From contig PBCD01000005.1 in assembly GCA_002717855.1 (NCBI GenBank), positions 1-7,734 on the forward strand: a stretch of 7,734 nt of DNA, read 5' to 3'. The notes under the pieces are model-generated. The model ran no database searches, was not told the DNA's origin, and worked only from the letters and a program-made list of their open reading frames with translations. Shown here one piece after another: positions 1-7,531 of this stretch. Source of the DNA: Rickettsiales bacterium (lineage in GTDB: Bacteria; Pseudomonadota; Alphaproteobacteria; TMED127). The stretch's first letter is position 1. Every line of letters begins with the position of its first letter. A program made the translations under genes and the position numbers.

Positions 1-21
1 CTTCAACATTTAACGATTTGT

Positions 22-642
22 TCATTTTTTACTATTATATTCGTTTATTTGTGATGATGAAACATGTTTCGACCAACCTGTTAAAAAAATCCATCTAGGG
101 TGTTTCATTTTTCTAAAAATACTTACTTGATTTGAACGTATCCTTTTTGCTTTAAAAAAACTTAAACTTGAATTTTTAATAATTTTTAAAGTGTAGAAAG
201 GTCTATCGAAAATTACTATTGGAATATTATTTACAATAATCTTCCAATCTTTCCACAAATGAAATTTATCTAAGTTATCAACACCCATGAGCCAAATAAA
301 ATTGGTATTAACATATTTTTTTTTCAGAAATAAAATTACATCAGAGGTGTAGGGTGTATTGAGTCTATTTTCTATGTCCGAAGCAACGATTCTATGATGA
401 TTTATAAAATTTTTAACCCTACAAAATCTTTTATCAAACTCTGTTATTTTTTTTTTCTTTAAGGGGTTTGACATAGATACAACCCACCATATCTCGTCTA
501 GCTTCAATAAATGAAGAGCTCGAATACTTATCTTCAAATGTCCAAAATGGGGTGGATCAAAAGTTCCACCTAAAATCCCAATATTTTTTTTTAATTTTCT
601 ATATTTAAAATTATGAATTGATTCACGGTCTAATTTGACCAT
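22..642 (-). CDS. nadD: Nicotinate-nucleotide adenylyltransferase (NadD)
   Basis: Transfers AMP from ATP to nicotinate mononucleotide to give deamido-NAD, the adenylylation step of cytosolic NAD synthesis. The protein has 206 residues, normal for the family. The nucleotidyltransferase signature GGTFDPPHFGH lies at residues 25-35 with the HxGH histidines at 32 and 35. WWVVSMSNPLK (52-62) and WLMGVDNLDKFHLWKDW (117-133) are further NadD-type blocks. The C-terminal SxTxxR phosphate-binding motif appears as SSSQIN (195-200), so its Thr is Ser and its Arg is Asn, which is odd. The ATG at 642 lies inside the end of proA (20-nt overlap) and is preceded by AAGAGG, so about 20 residues precede the conserved core. 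No ATG occurs between this start and the signature. It is last in the visible operon, and the position after proBA is usual in Alphaproteobacteria. Function is confident; the effect of the motif change is unknown. Confidence 0.95.
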   Translation of the reverse strand: MVKLDRESIHNFKYRKLKKNIGILGGTFDPPHFGHLKISIRALHLLKLDEIWWVVSMSNPLKKKKITEFDKRFCRVKNFINHHRIVASDIENRLNTPYTSDVILFLKKKYVNTNFIWLMGVDNLDKFHLWKDWKIIVNNIPIVIFDRPFYTLKIIKNSSLSFFKAKRIRSNQVSIFRKMKHPRWIFLTGWSKHVSSSQINEYNSKK

Positions 643-1882
643 TTCCTCTTACCTTATATTTGAAACTTGTCAGTTGAGATACACCTACAGGACCTCTTGC
701 GTGAAGTTTCGATGTTGATATACCAATTTCAGCGCCCATTCCAAACTCACCTCCATCGGCAAATTGGGTTGAGGTATTATGCATAACGATACCACTATCT
801 ACTTTGTCTAAAAAAAATTCGACACTTTTCTTGTCTGAAGAAATTATGGAATCTGTATGACCTGATCCGTATCTGTTTATGTGGTAAACAGCTTCCTTCA
901 CACCTTTTTGAATGGTTTTAATCGAAATTATAGAATCAAGATATTCTGTGCTCCAATCTTTTTCAGTAGCTTTTAAAATTGATTTGTCGTAATTACATAC
1001 TGCTTCATCTCCAATAATCGAGCAATTTTTTTTTTTAAGTAATTTAATTATTTCTGGTAAATGTGTATCAAGAATCTCTTGATCAATTAGTAAAGTTTCA
1101 GTTGCTCCACAGATACCAGGTCTTCGCATTTTTGCATTAACGACAATTTTTGCAGCTTCTTTAAAGTCTGCAGATTTTTGAACATACGTATGGCATATTC
1201 CATCTAAATGTCGAAAAACTGGAACTCTACTTTCGTTAATAACTCTTTCAATCAATGATCTTCCACCTCGTGGAACAAAAACATCTACAAATTTATCCAT
1301 TCTTAAAAGTATTCCTACTGCATCTCTGTTGATGGTTGGTACCGTTTGTAACGTTCCTAATGGCAATTCACATTCTTTATAGGATTCATTAATAATTTCT
1401 ATAATTTTTGTTGATGAATTAAAACTTTCAGATCCCCCCCTTAGTATCGTAGCATTACTCGATTTTAAACATAAAGCAGCAGCATCAGCTGCAACATTAG
1501 GTCTTGATTCATAAATCACACCAATGACTCCTAAAGGCACAGAAACTTTTTGAATTATTAAACCATTAGGTCTCTTCCATTCTGATAAAATTTTTTTTAC
1601 CGGATCATCCAGTTTTATTATTTCCAAAATTCCATTTACTATTGAATTAATTCTATCATTATCAAGTAATAATCTGTCAATTAAAGCTGAAGCTAATTTT
1701 TTCTTTTTAGCTTTAGCTAAATCAATTTTATTGGCTTCAATTATTTCTTTGCTTTTTTTTTTTATATTCTCTGCAGCTTTTCTTAAAGCTTCATTTTTTT
1801 GAGTTGTATCTAGAAGTGCAAGATCGTATGATGCATCTTTTGCTCTTTTACCAATTTCTAAAATTTCTTTGTTTATGTCCAT
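623..1882 (-). CDS. proA: Glutamate-5-semialdehyde dehydrogenase (gamma-glutamyl phosphate reductase, ProA)
   Basis: Reduces gamma-glutamyl phosphate with NADPH to glutamate-5-semialdehyde, the second step of proline synthesis, using the product of ProB encoded just upstream. At 419 residues it is full length for this aldehyde-dehydrogenase-superfamily enzyme. PLGVIGVIYESRPNV (116-130) and the nucleotide-binding-side segment ILRGGSES (146-153) are typical. VPRGGRSL is at 203-210. The catalytic cysteine is Cys258 in RRPGICGATE, and the conserved ending HARGPVGVSQLTSFKY is at 394-409. The ATG at 1882 starts one base after the proB stop (TAG, 1886-1884) and shows no Shine-Dalgarno sequence, so translation is probably coupled to proB. 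Its 3' end overlaps nadD by 20 nt. Two A11 tracts (1026-1036 and 1753-1763) and a G7 tract (1434-1440) interrupt otherwise ordinary coding sequence without breaking the frame. Confidence 0.97.
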   Translation of the reverse strand: MDINKEILEIGKRAKDASYDLALLDTTQKNEALRKAAENIKKKSKEIIEANKIDLAKAKKKKLASALIDRLLLDNDRINSIVNGILEIIKLDDPVKKILSEWKRPNGLIIQKVSVPLGVIGVIYESRPNVAADAAALCLKSSNATILRGGSESFNSSTKIIEIINESYKECELPLGTLQTVPTINRDAVGILLRMDKFVDVFVPRGGRSLIERVINESRVPVFRHLDGICHTYVQKSADFKEAAKIVVNAKMRRPGICGATETLLIDQEILDTHLPEIIKLLKKKNCSIIGDEAVCNYDKSILKATEKDWSTEYLDSIISIKTIQKGVKEAVYHINRYGSGHTDSIISSDKKSVEFFLDKVDSGIVMHNTSTQFADGGEFGMGAEIGISTSKLHARGPVGVSQLTSFKYKVRGNGQIRP

Positions 1883-1883
1883 A

Positions 1884-3020
1884 CTATTTTATTTTATCAT
1901 CTAAAATGAAATTATCTCTATGAATTATTTCATCTCGACCAGAATAACCAAGTATTTTTAAAATTTCTGGAGTTTTTTTTCCTTTAATTTTTTTTAATTC
2001 ATCAGAGTCGTAAGAAATAACTCCTCTTCCTATTAAGTCGTTTTTTTCTGATTTAATTTCAACAATATCCCCACTAGAAAAGTTTCCCATTATTCTAATA
2101 ATTCCTGAAGGTAGCAAACTAGATCCACCTCTAATTGCGAGGACAGCCCCCGCATCAATAACAACCTCACCAAAAACTTTGTAACTGGATGCCAACCATC
2201 TTTTAAAGTGACTTAATTTTTTTTTATTTGAAATAAACCAAGTTCCGTTTTTATCTCCGTTTTTAATAATTTTCTTAATTGGTTCTTTTATTTTTCCAGA
2301 ACAAATAATTGTACTACATCCAAAATTCATAGCAATTCTAGCTGCTTCAATTTTTGAAGACATACCACCAGATCCATATGGATTGGTATCACTAGAAGCC
2401 ATTTTATGAATTTTATTATTTATTTCTAAAACTTTTGGAATAAATTTTACATTCTTGTTTTTGAATGGATTCTTTTCGTACAAACCCTTTACATCGCTTA
2501 AAAGAATTAAACAATTTGCATCACTTATTTGGGCAACAATTGCAGCTAATCTATCATTATCTCCAAATTTTAATTCATCGATCGCAACTGAATCATTTTC
2601 ATTTATTACTGGAATAACATCGTATTCTAAAAGAGTATTTATAGTTTCTCGCACATTAAGGTTTTTTTTTCTATCCTCTATCTCAGAAAAAGTTAGTAAT
2701 ATTTGACTCACATTAATTTTTTGCTTTTTAAATGATTTTATAAAATTTTGCATCAATATGCTTTGTCCACAGGAGGCACATGCTTGTTTTTCATTTATTT
2801 TAAGAATTTTAGAATCTTTAATTTTAAGATATTTTTTTCCTAATGAGACAGCTCCAGATGAAACTAATAAAACTTTTACTTTTCTTTCTCTTAAATATTT
2901 TATTTCTTTTGCTAACGAATCCAACCAAATATGATTGAACCTATTATTATCAAAGAGCAATGAAGATCCAACTTTAATAATGACTAATCTTGAGTTTAAA
3001 ATTGAGAACTTATTAATCAT
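1884..3020 (-). CDS. proB: Glutamate 5-kinase (ProB) with C-terminal PUA domain
   Basis: Phosphorylates L-glutamate to gamma-glutamyl phosphate, the committed and usually proline-inhibited step of proline synthesis. The 378-residue length fits the two-domain form. The amino-acid-kinase domain occupies about 10-260: VIIKVGSSLL (13-22), LLVSSGAVSLG (51-61), PVINENDSVA (137-146), FGDNDRLAAIVA (152-163), LLSDVKGLYEKNP (173-185) and YGSGGMSSKIEAA (215-227). A PUA domain follows at about 284-365, starting near GEVVIDAGAVLAIRGG. The ATG at 3020 is 4 nt after the obgE stop. No purine-rich ribosome-binding site is visible, which suggests coupling to obgE. It sits directly before proA, so the pair forms the glutamyl-phosphate-handling module. 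Feedback regulation by proline is known for the family and cannot be judged from this sequence. Confidence 0.97.
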   Translation of the reverse strand: MINKFSILNSRLVIIKVGSSLLFDNNRFNHIWLDSLAKEIKYLRERKVKVLLVSSGAVSLGKKYLKIKDSKILKINEKQACASCGQSILMQNFIKSFKKQKINVSQILLTFSEIEDRKKNLNVRETINTLLEYDVIPVINENDSVAIDELKFGDNDRLAAIVAQISDANCLILLSDVKGLYEKNPFKNKNVKFIPKVLEINNKIHKMASSDTNPYGSGGMSSKIEAARIAMNFGCSTIICSGKIKEPIKKIIKNGDKNGTWFISNKKKLSHFKRWLASSYKVFGEVVIDAGAVLAIRGGSSLLPSGIIRIMGNFSSGDIVEIKSEKNDLIGRGVISYDSDELKKIKGKKTPEILKILGYSGRDEIIHRDNFILDDKIK

Positions 3021-3024
3021 TACG

Positions 3025-4047
<1,023 letters not shown>

Positions 4048-4308
4048 CTAATCTGATGATGGTTCAACATTTACAAAGGTTCTACCCTGCGCTTTTTTTT
4101 TGAAAAGAACATTTCCCTTTTCCAATGAGAATATAGTATGATCTTTTCCTATTCCTACATTTTTTCCAGGATGATACTTCGTTCCTCTTTGTCTAATGAT
4201 AATGTTTCCTGGTAAGACCGCTTCTCCCCCAAATTTTTTTACACCAAGTCTTCTTCCAGCCGTATCTCTTCCATTTCTGGTGCTTCCACCAGCTTTTTTA
4301 TGTGCCAT
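4048..4308 (-). CDS. rpmA: 50S ribosomal protein L27
   Basis: Large-subunit protein whose N-terminus reaches toward the peptidyl-transferase centre. The 86-residue protein has the canonical beginning [15 protein letters not shown] and the core motifs [11 protein letters not shown] (19-29), [16 protein letters not shown] (33-48) and [12 protein letters not shown] (54-65). The N-terminus begins directly with MAHKK, so the cleaved extension known from Firmicutes L27 is absent. The start is supported by AAGGA seven bases before the ATG. That site overlaps the end of rplU, whose stop codon lies between it and the ATG. The rplU stop and this ATG are 3 nt apart, so the two ribosomal genes are almost certainly cotranscribed and translationally linked. 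An A9 tract (4093-4101) encodes Lys-Lys-Lys. Confidence 0.98.
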   Translation of the reverse strand: MAHKKAGGSTRNGRDTAGRRLGVKKFGGEAVLPGNIIIRQRGTKYHPGKNVGIGKDHTIFSLEKGNVLFKKKAQGRTFVNVEPSSD

Positions 4309-4311
4309 AAT

Positions 4312-4704
4312 TTAATCCTTAGATCTCGTTTTTGGTTTATTAATTTGTTCTTTTTGCTGATTAGATGTCACTGACGTACTTTTTTTTGGACTTAATGAAA
4401 GCTCTTCGACTCTTACCAAAATGACATTCTGTCTGTGACCAATTTTTCTCCTGTAGTTGTGTCTTCTTTTTTTTTTGAAAATAATAACTTTTTCATCTTT
4501 TACAATATCTAGAATTTTTACCTTCACATATGCACCTTTAATAAAGGGATAACCTAGTATGATTTCATTTTTTTCAGTTGAAAATAAAATTATCTTTTCA
4601 AGTTTCACTATATCATCTTTTTTACAATGAAAACTCTCAAGTTTTAAAACATCACCCTTCTTTGCTTTGTATTGTTTTCCACCATTTTCAAAAATTAAAA
4701 ACAT
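4312..4704 (-). CDS. rplU: 50S ribosomal protein L21 with lysine/serine-rich C-terminal tail
   Basis: Early-assembling large-subunit protein that binds 23S rRNA. From the ATG at 4704 it has 130 residues. The start MFLIFENGGKQYKAKKGD matches the usual L21 beginning, and the RNA-binding stretch KKKRRHNYRRKIGHRQN follows near residues 75-91. The core ends around VRVEEL. About 28 further residues, rich in Lys, Ser, Thr and Gln, extend beyond the roughly 103-residue E. coli form; such tails are common in alphaproteobacterial L21. An upstream in-frame TTG at 4710 would add two residues but directly abuts the ribosome-binding site, so ATG 4704 is preferred. It is the first gene of the minus-strand cluster and lies beside the divergent promoter region. 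An A10 tract (4467-4476) falls in the basic RNA-binding loop. Confidence 0.96.
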   Translation of the reverse strand: MFLIFENGGKQYKAKKGDVLKLESFHCKKDDIVKLEKIILFSTEKNEIILGYPFIKGAYVKVKILDIVKDEKVIIFKKKRRHNYRRKIGHRQNVILVRVEELSLSPKKSTSVTSNQQKEQINKPKTRSKD

Positions 4705-4710
4705 ATTCAA

Positions 4711-4714
4711 TCCT
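4711..4714 (-). promoter_or_regulatory. Shine-Dalgarno site that decides the rplU start
   Basis: On the minus strand AGGA lies at 4714-4711, six bases before the ATG at 4704-4702, which is ideal spacing. The alternative TTG at 4710-4708 begins immediately after AGGA, leaving no spacer, so it cannot use this site. The site therefore supports the 130-residue L21, which also matches the family's usual N-terminus. Confidence 0.75.
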
Positions 4715-4852
4715 AAAATTGTTATTTATACATGTTAATTAAAGAAATAAAAGAATTATTTAGATTTTTAAAAAGATTTTTTTTAATGAAAAAAATTGTT
4801 GTATTGCTTATTAAACTAGTTTTTGATATTAGTTTATCGAATTTTAGTTTAA

Positions 4853-4866
4853 ATAATTTAAATTAT
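4853..4866. repeat. Perfect 14-bp A/T palindrome abutting the phaA start
   Basis: The sequence ATAATTTAAATTAT at 4853-4866 equals its own reverse complement and ends at the base before the phaA ATG. It could be an operator half-site pair or could affect start accessibility. It contains only A and T in very AT-rich DNA, so chance is a serious alternative. It has no resemblance to the GC-containing TGC/GCA sites described for PhaR. Confidence 0.3.
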
Positions 4867-6042
4867 ATGAAAAATATTGTAATTACTTCAGCTAAGAGAA
4901 CACCCATAGGAAAATTTCTTGGAGGATTAAGCAACTTTTCAGCTTGTGAGCTAGGAAAAGTTTGCATAGAAAATGTAATTCAAGATTCTCAACTAGAAAA
5001 GAAACAAATTGATGAAGTTATAATGGGACAGGTTTTAACAGGAGGTTCTGGCCAAAACCCTGCTAGACAAAGCTCATTTTTAGCTGGCATTCCAGAAGAC
5101 AAAAGTGCAATTACTATTAATCAAGTTTGTGGTTCTGGATTAAGGTCAATATCCTTAGGTGCACAATCAATAATTACAGGTCAGTCTGAGATAGTTATTG
5201 CTGGAGGTCAAGAATCGATGAGTAATGCTCACCATACCTCAAATCTCCGAAACGGTATAAAAATGGGCGATGGTGAACTTAAAGATTCTATGATCATCGA
5301 TGGTTTGTGGTGCGCAATGAATAACTATCATATGGGAATAACAGCAGAAAACGTTGCCGAAAAATTTAAAATATCCAAAAATGATCAGGATCAATTTGCA
5401 ACTGAATCTCAAAATAAAGCTGAGTATGCTCAAAAAAATTTCAAATTCAAAAATGAAATTATACCAATAAAATATCAGAAAAAGAAAAATGAGATAGAAA
5501 TCACGTCGGATGAATTTCCAAGACATGGTTCAACTTTTGATGCCATAAATAAACTCAAACCTGTATTCAAAAAAGATGGTAGCGTGTCAGCTGGAAATGC
5601 ATCCGGCATTAATGATGGAGCAGCAGCAGTATGTTTGATGGGTGAAGAAAAAGCAAATTCTCTTAATCTACAACCATTAGTAAAAATAGTTTCATGGGCT
5701 ACAGTTGGTGTGGATCCATCAATTATGGGGATTGGACCAATTAATGCTGTAAAAAAAGCATTAACCATCGCTAATTGGAAGATTGAAGATTTGGATTTAA
5801 TCGAGGCTAATGAAGCTTTTGCAGCACAAGCATTGGCAGTAAGCAAACAACTGAACTGGGATATGAAAAAAGTCAACGTTAATGGTGGAGCTATTGCATT
5901 AGGTCATCCAATTGGAGCATCAGGAGCAAGAATCTTAACAACACTTGTTCATGAACTAAAAAATCAAAATAAAAAAAGAGGTCTAGCAACTTTATGTATC
6001 GGCGGAGGACAGGGTATAGCGATGTGTGTAGAAAGGAATTAA
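4867..6042 (+). CDS. phaA: Acetyl-CoA acetyltransferase (biosynthetic beta-ketothiolase, PhaA/AtoB type)
   Basis: Condenses two acetyl-CoA to acetoacetyl-CoA (reversibly) in the cytosol. From ATG 4867 it has 391 residues, the standard length of tetrameric biosynthetic thiolases, and begins MKNIVITSAKRTPIGKFLG, the usual family N-terminus. The nucleophilic cysteine is Cys88 in NQVCGSGLRS. NEAFAAQ is at 315-321, His347 lies in GHPIGASG, and the proton-transfer Cys377 lies in CIGGGQG. The frame is open back to ATG 4732, adding 45 Lys/Leu/Ile/Phe-rich residues with no family counterpart, so the shorter form is chosen. No Shine-Dalgarno sequence precedes ATG 4867. With phaB 3 nt downstream it forms a two-gene unit producing 3-hydroxybutyryl-CoA. 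The symbol phaA is preferred to atoB because of phaB next to it, although no PHA synthase gene is in view. Confidence 0.95.
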   Translation: MKNIVITSAKRTPIGKFLGGLSNFSACELGKVCIENVIQDSQLEKKQIDEVIMGQVLTGGSGQNPARQSSFLAGIPEDKSAITINQVCGSGLRSISLGAQSIITGQSEIVIAGGQESMSNAHHTSNLRNGIKMGDGELKDSMIIDGLWCAMNNYHMGITAENVAEKFKISKNDQDQFATESQNKAEYAQKNFKFKNEIIPIKYQKKKNEIEITSDEFPRHGSTFDAINKLKPVFKKDGSVSAGNASGINDGAAAVCLMGEEKANSLNLQPLVKIVSWATVGVDPSIMGIGPINAVKKALTIANWKIEDLDLIEANEAFAAQALAVSKQLNWDMKKVNVNGGAIALGHPIGASGARILTTLVHELKNQNKKRGLATLCIGGGQGIAMCVERN

Positions 6043-6045
6043 TTT

Positions 6046-6768
6046 ATGAAAAAAGTTGCATTAGTAACAGGAGGAACTCGAGGAATTGGTGAGTCTATTT
6101 CAAAACTGCTTAATGAAAATAATTATAATGTCATAGCATCTTATAATAGTAACGATGAAGCAGCTCAAAAATTCTCTTCTAATTATGAAATTGAAATAGA
6201 AAAGTGGGATGTAAGCTCTTATGATGAGACAAATATAGCAATAGAAAAACTTAAATCTAAACATGGGCAAATTGATATATTGGTCAACAATGCAGGTATA
6301 ACCAAAGATGCACCTCTTCATAAAATGAAAAAAGAAAATTGGGATGCCGTGATTAACGTTAATCTAAACTCAGTTTTTAATTTGACTTCCAATGTCATCA
6401 ACGATATGAGAAATAACGGTTTTGGAAGAATAATCCACATATCATCAGTAAATGGCCAGAAAGGCCAATTTGGTCAAACTAATTATTCAGCAACAAAAGC
6501 CGCTTTGGAAGGATTTTCAAAATCATTAGCCTTAGAAAGTGCAAGTAAAGGAATAACATCTAATGTCATTTCTCCAGGATACATCAACACTGAAATGGTT
6601 GCGGCAATTAGAGACGATATTTTAAATAATATAATTGAGTCAATACCAGCAAAAAGACTTGGTGAATCCAATGAAATTGCTGAAATGGTACTTTATTTAG
6701 TCTCAGAAAAAGCAGGATACATTAACGGTGCAACATTCTCGATTAATGGTGGATTATATATGGATTAA
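6046..6768 (+). CDS. phaB: Acetoacetyl-CoA reductase (PhaB), short-chain dehydrogenase
   Basis: Reduces acetoacetyl-CoA to (R)-3-hydroxybutyryl-CoA, typically with NADPH. The product is the monomer for polyhydroxybutyrate or can enter other C4 acyl-CoA routes. The 240-residue classical SDR has the Rossmann motif TGGTRGIG (8-15), NNAG (81-84) and NVNLNS (104-109). Its active site is Ser134, Tyr147 and Lys151 within SSVNGQKGQFGQTNYSATK (133-151), a stretch characteristic of PhaB and more specific than for FabG. PGYINTEM (177-184) follows. AAGGA eight bases before the ATG lies within the end of phaA, three bases separate the genes, and cotranscription is nearly certain. Its stop is one base from the convergent gloB stop. 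FabG is the main alternative, but the PhaB-specific block and the thiolase partner argue against it. Confidence 0.93.
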   Translation: MKKVALVTGGTRGIGESISKLLNENNYNVIASYNSNDEAAQKFSSNYEIEIEKWDVSSYDETNIAIEKLKSKHGQIDILVNNAGITKDAPLHKMKKENWDAVINVNLNSVFNLTSNVINDMRNNGFGRIIHISSVNGQKGQFGQTNYSATKAALEGFSKSLALESASKGITSNVISPGYINTEMVAAIRDDILNNIIESIPAKRLGESNEIAEMVLYLVSEKAGYINGATFSINGGLYMD

Positions 6769-6769
6769 T

Positions 6770-7531
6770 TTAAAATGCGTCTTTCATTTTTCTAATCTTT
6801 TTGAAATTTTCAATATCTTCACCAGTTAGGCCAGTGTCCTTTATAAATTTCCTTTCATCTACTCTTAAAAAAGGATTCATTTTTTTTTCAATTTCTAATT
6901 TTGTCGGAATAGAGGGTATTCCTTTTTTTCTGAGGTTTTTTATTTCTTTAAATTTTGAAGATAAGTCTTGATCTTTAGGGGTTAAATTAATTGCAAATTC
7001 TAAATTTGACTCAGTATATTCGTGACCACAATAAACTAAAGTTTCATTTGGAAATGATTTTATAAGTTTTAAAGATTTCCACATTTGCTTCTGAGTTCCT
7101 TCAAATATTCTTCCACAACCAAATGAAAAAAGAGTATCTCCACAAAATAAAATTTTATCTTCGTAAAAATGATAAATGATATGACCAACTGTATGCCCAG
7201 GTGTTTCATGTACCTTAAAAATTGAACTTCCGAGTTGAAATATTTCTTCGTCTTTAATAGTTATATCAATTCCTGGAATTCTTTTTCTATCGATGTCAGC
7301 ACCAATTATTTTGCAGTTAGTTTTTTTTTTCAATTCTAAATTGCCTCCCACGTGATCATGGTGATGATGCGTGTTTAAAATAAAATCTAATTTTAAATTG
7401 TTTGACTCTAGAGTTTTCAAAACTAATTCAGACACACATGGATCTACACAAGCAGTTAAACTTGATTCTTTATCAGTAAGAATATATATGTAGTTGTCAT
7501 TTAGGGCAGGAATTATTATTATATCTATCAT
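6770..7531 (-). CDS. gloB: Hydroxyacylglutathione hydrolase (glyoxalase II)
   Basis: Hydrolyses S-lactoylglutathione to lactate and glutathione, the second step of methylglyoxal detoxification. The 253-residue length is usual. It is a metallo-beta-lactamase-fold protein. The binuclear-metal motif THHHHDH (54-60) supplies His55, His57, Asp59 and His60. Further ligands are His113 in ETPGHTVGH, Asp132 in CGDTLFSFGCGR and His170 in YCGHEYT. The C-terminal glyoxalase II region includes MNPFLRV (218-224), typical of the glutathione-binding domain and separating it from generic beta-lactamase-like hydrolases. The ATG at 7531 overlaps the metW stop in an ATGA arrangement, and no clear Shine-Dalgarno sequence is seen, so translation is probably coupled to metW. 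The metW-gloB adjacency is known from Alphaproteobacteria. An A10 tract (7321-7330) encodes three lysines. Confidence 0.95.
   Translation of the reverse strand: MIDIIIIPALNDNYIYILTDKESSLTACVDPCVSELVLKTLESNNLKLDFILNTHHHHDHVGGNLELKKKTNCKIIGADIDRKRIPGIDITIKDEEIFQLGSSIFKVHETPGHTVGHIIYHFYEDKILFCGDTLFSFGCGRIFEGTQKQMWKSLKLIKSFPNETLVYCGHEYTESNLEFAINLTPKDQDLSSKFKEIKNLRKKGIPSIPTKLEIEKKMNPFLRVDERKFIKDTGLTGEDIENFKKIRKMKDAF

Larger units (their letters stand above)
4705..4866. promoter_or_regulatory. Divergent intergenic region between rplU and phaA with weak promoter candidates
   Basis: This 162-nt stretch separates two divergent transcription units, so start signals for both should lie here. For the minus strand, TATAAA at 4730-4725 is a good -10 candidate. 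No convincing -35 lies 17-19 nt upstream (the best is a T-rich CTTTTA at 4753-4748). A start near 4718 would leave a leader of only about 14 nt carrying the rplU ribosome-binding site. For the plus strand, TTGCTT (4804-4809), 17 nt, TATTAG (4827-4832) is the best pair, with a leader near 28 nt. In sequence this AT-rich such hexamers arise easily, so the assignments are tentative. No GC-rich hairpin, T-box, riboswitch-like structure or tRNA is visible. The plus-strand frame of phaA stays open back to an ATG at 4732. Confidence 0.4.

Noticed and set aside
1..21. ATG on the minus strand at 9-7, 12 nt after the nadD stop, possibly the start of the next operon gene (rsfS is usual here)
   Set aside because: Only three codons are visible and there is no clear ribosome-binding site, so identity cannot be supported.
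2455..2706. Plus-strand 83-codon open frame inside proB
   Set aside because: It is a shadow of the well-conserved proB frame and has no recognisable motif or ribosome-binding site.
4823..4853. TTGATA (4823-4828) with TTTAAA (4848-4853) as a phaA promoter
   Set aside because: The spacer is 19 nt and the -10 is poor. Such matches are expected by chance in DNA this AT-rich.
5239..5876. Two minus-strand open frames (95 and 133 codons) inside phaA
   Set aside because: They lie antisense to conserved thiolase sequence and have the low-complexity look of reverse-frame translation.
4732..6042. Thiolase as a 436-residue protein starting at ATG 4732
   Set aside because: The extra 45 residues have no counterpart in the family, and the 391-residue form from ATG 4867 has the standard length and N-terminus.
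6100..6671. Minus-strand open frames of 73 and 62 codons inside phaB
   Set aside because: They are antisense shadows of a conserved SDR gene with no support of their own.
6772..6790. AAAATG/CATTTT stem as an intrinsic terminator
   Set aside because: The six-pair stem has one G-C pair and a seven-base loop, too weak to list as a terminator.
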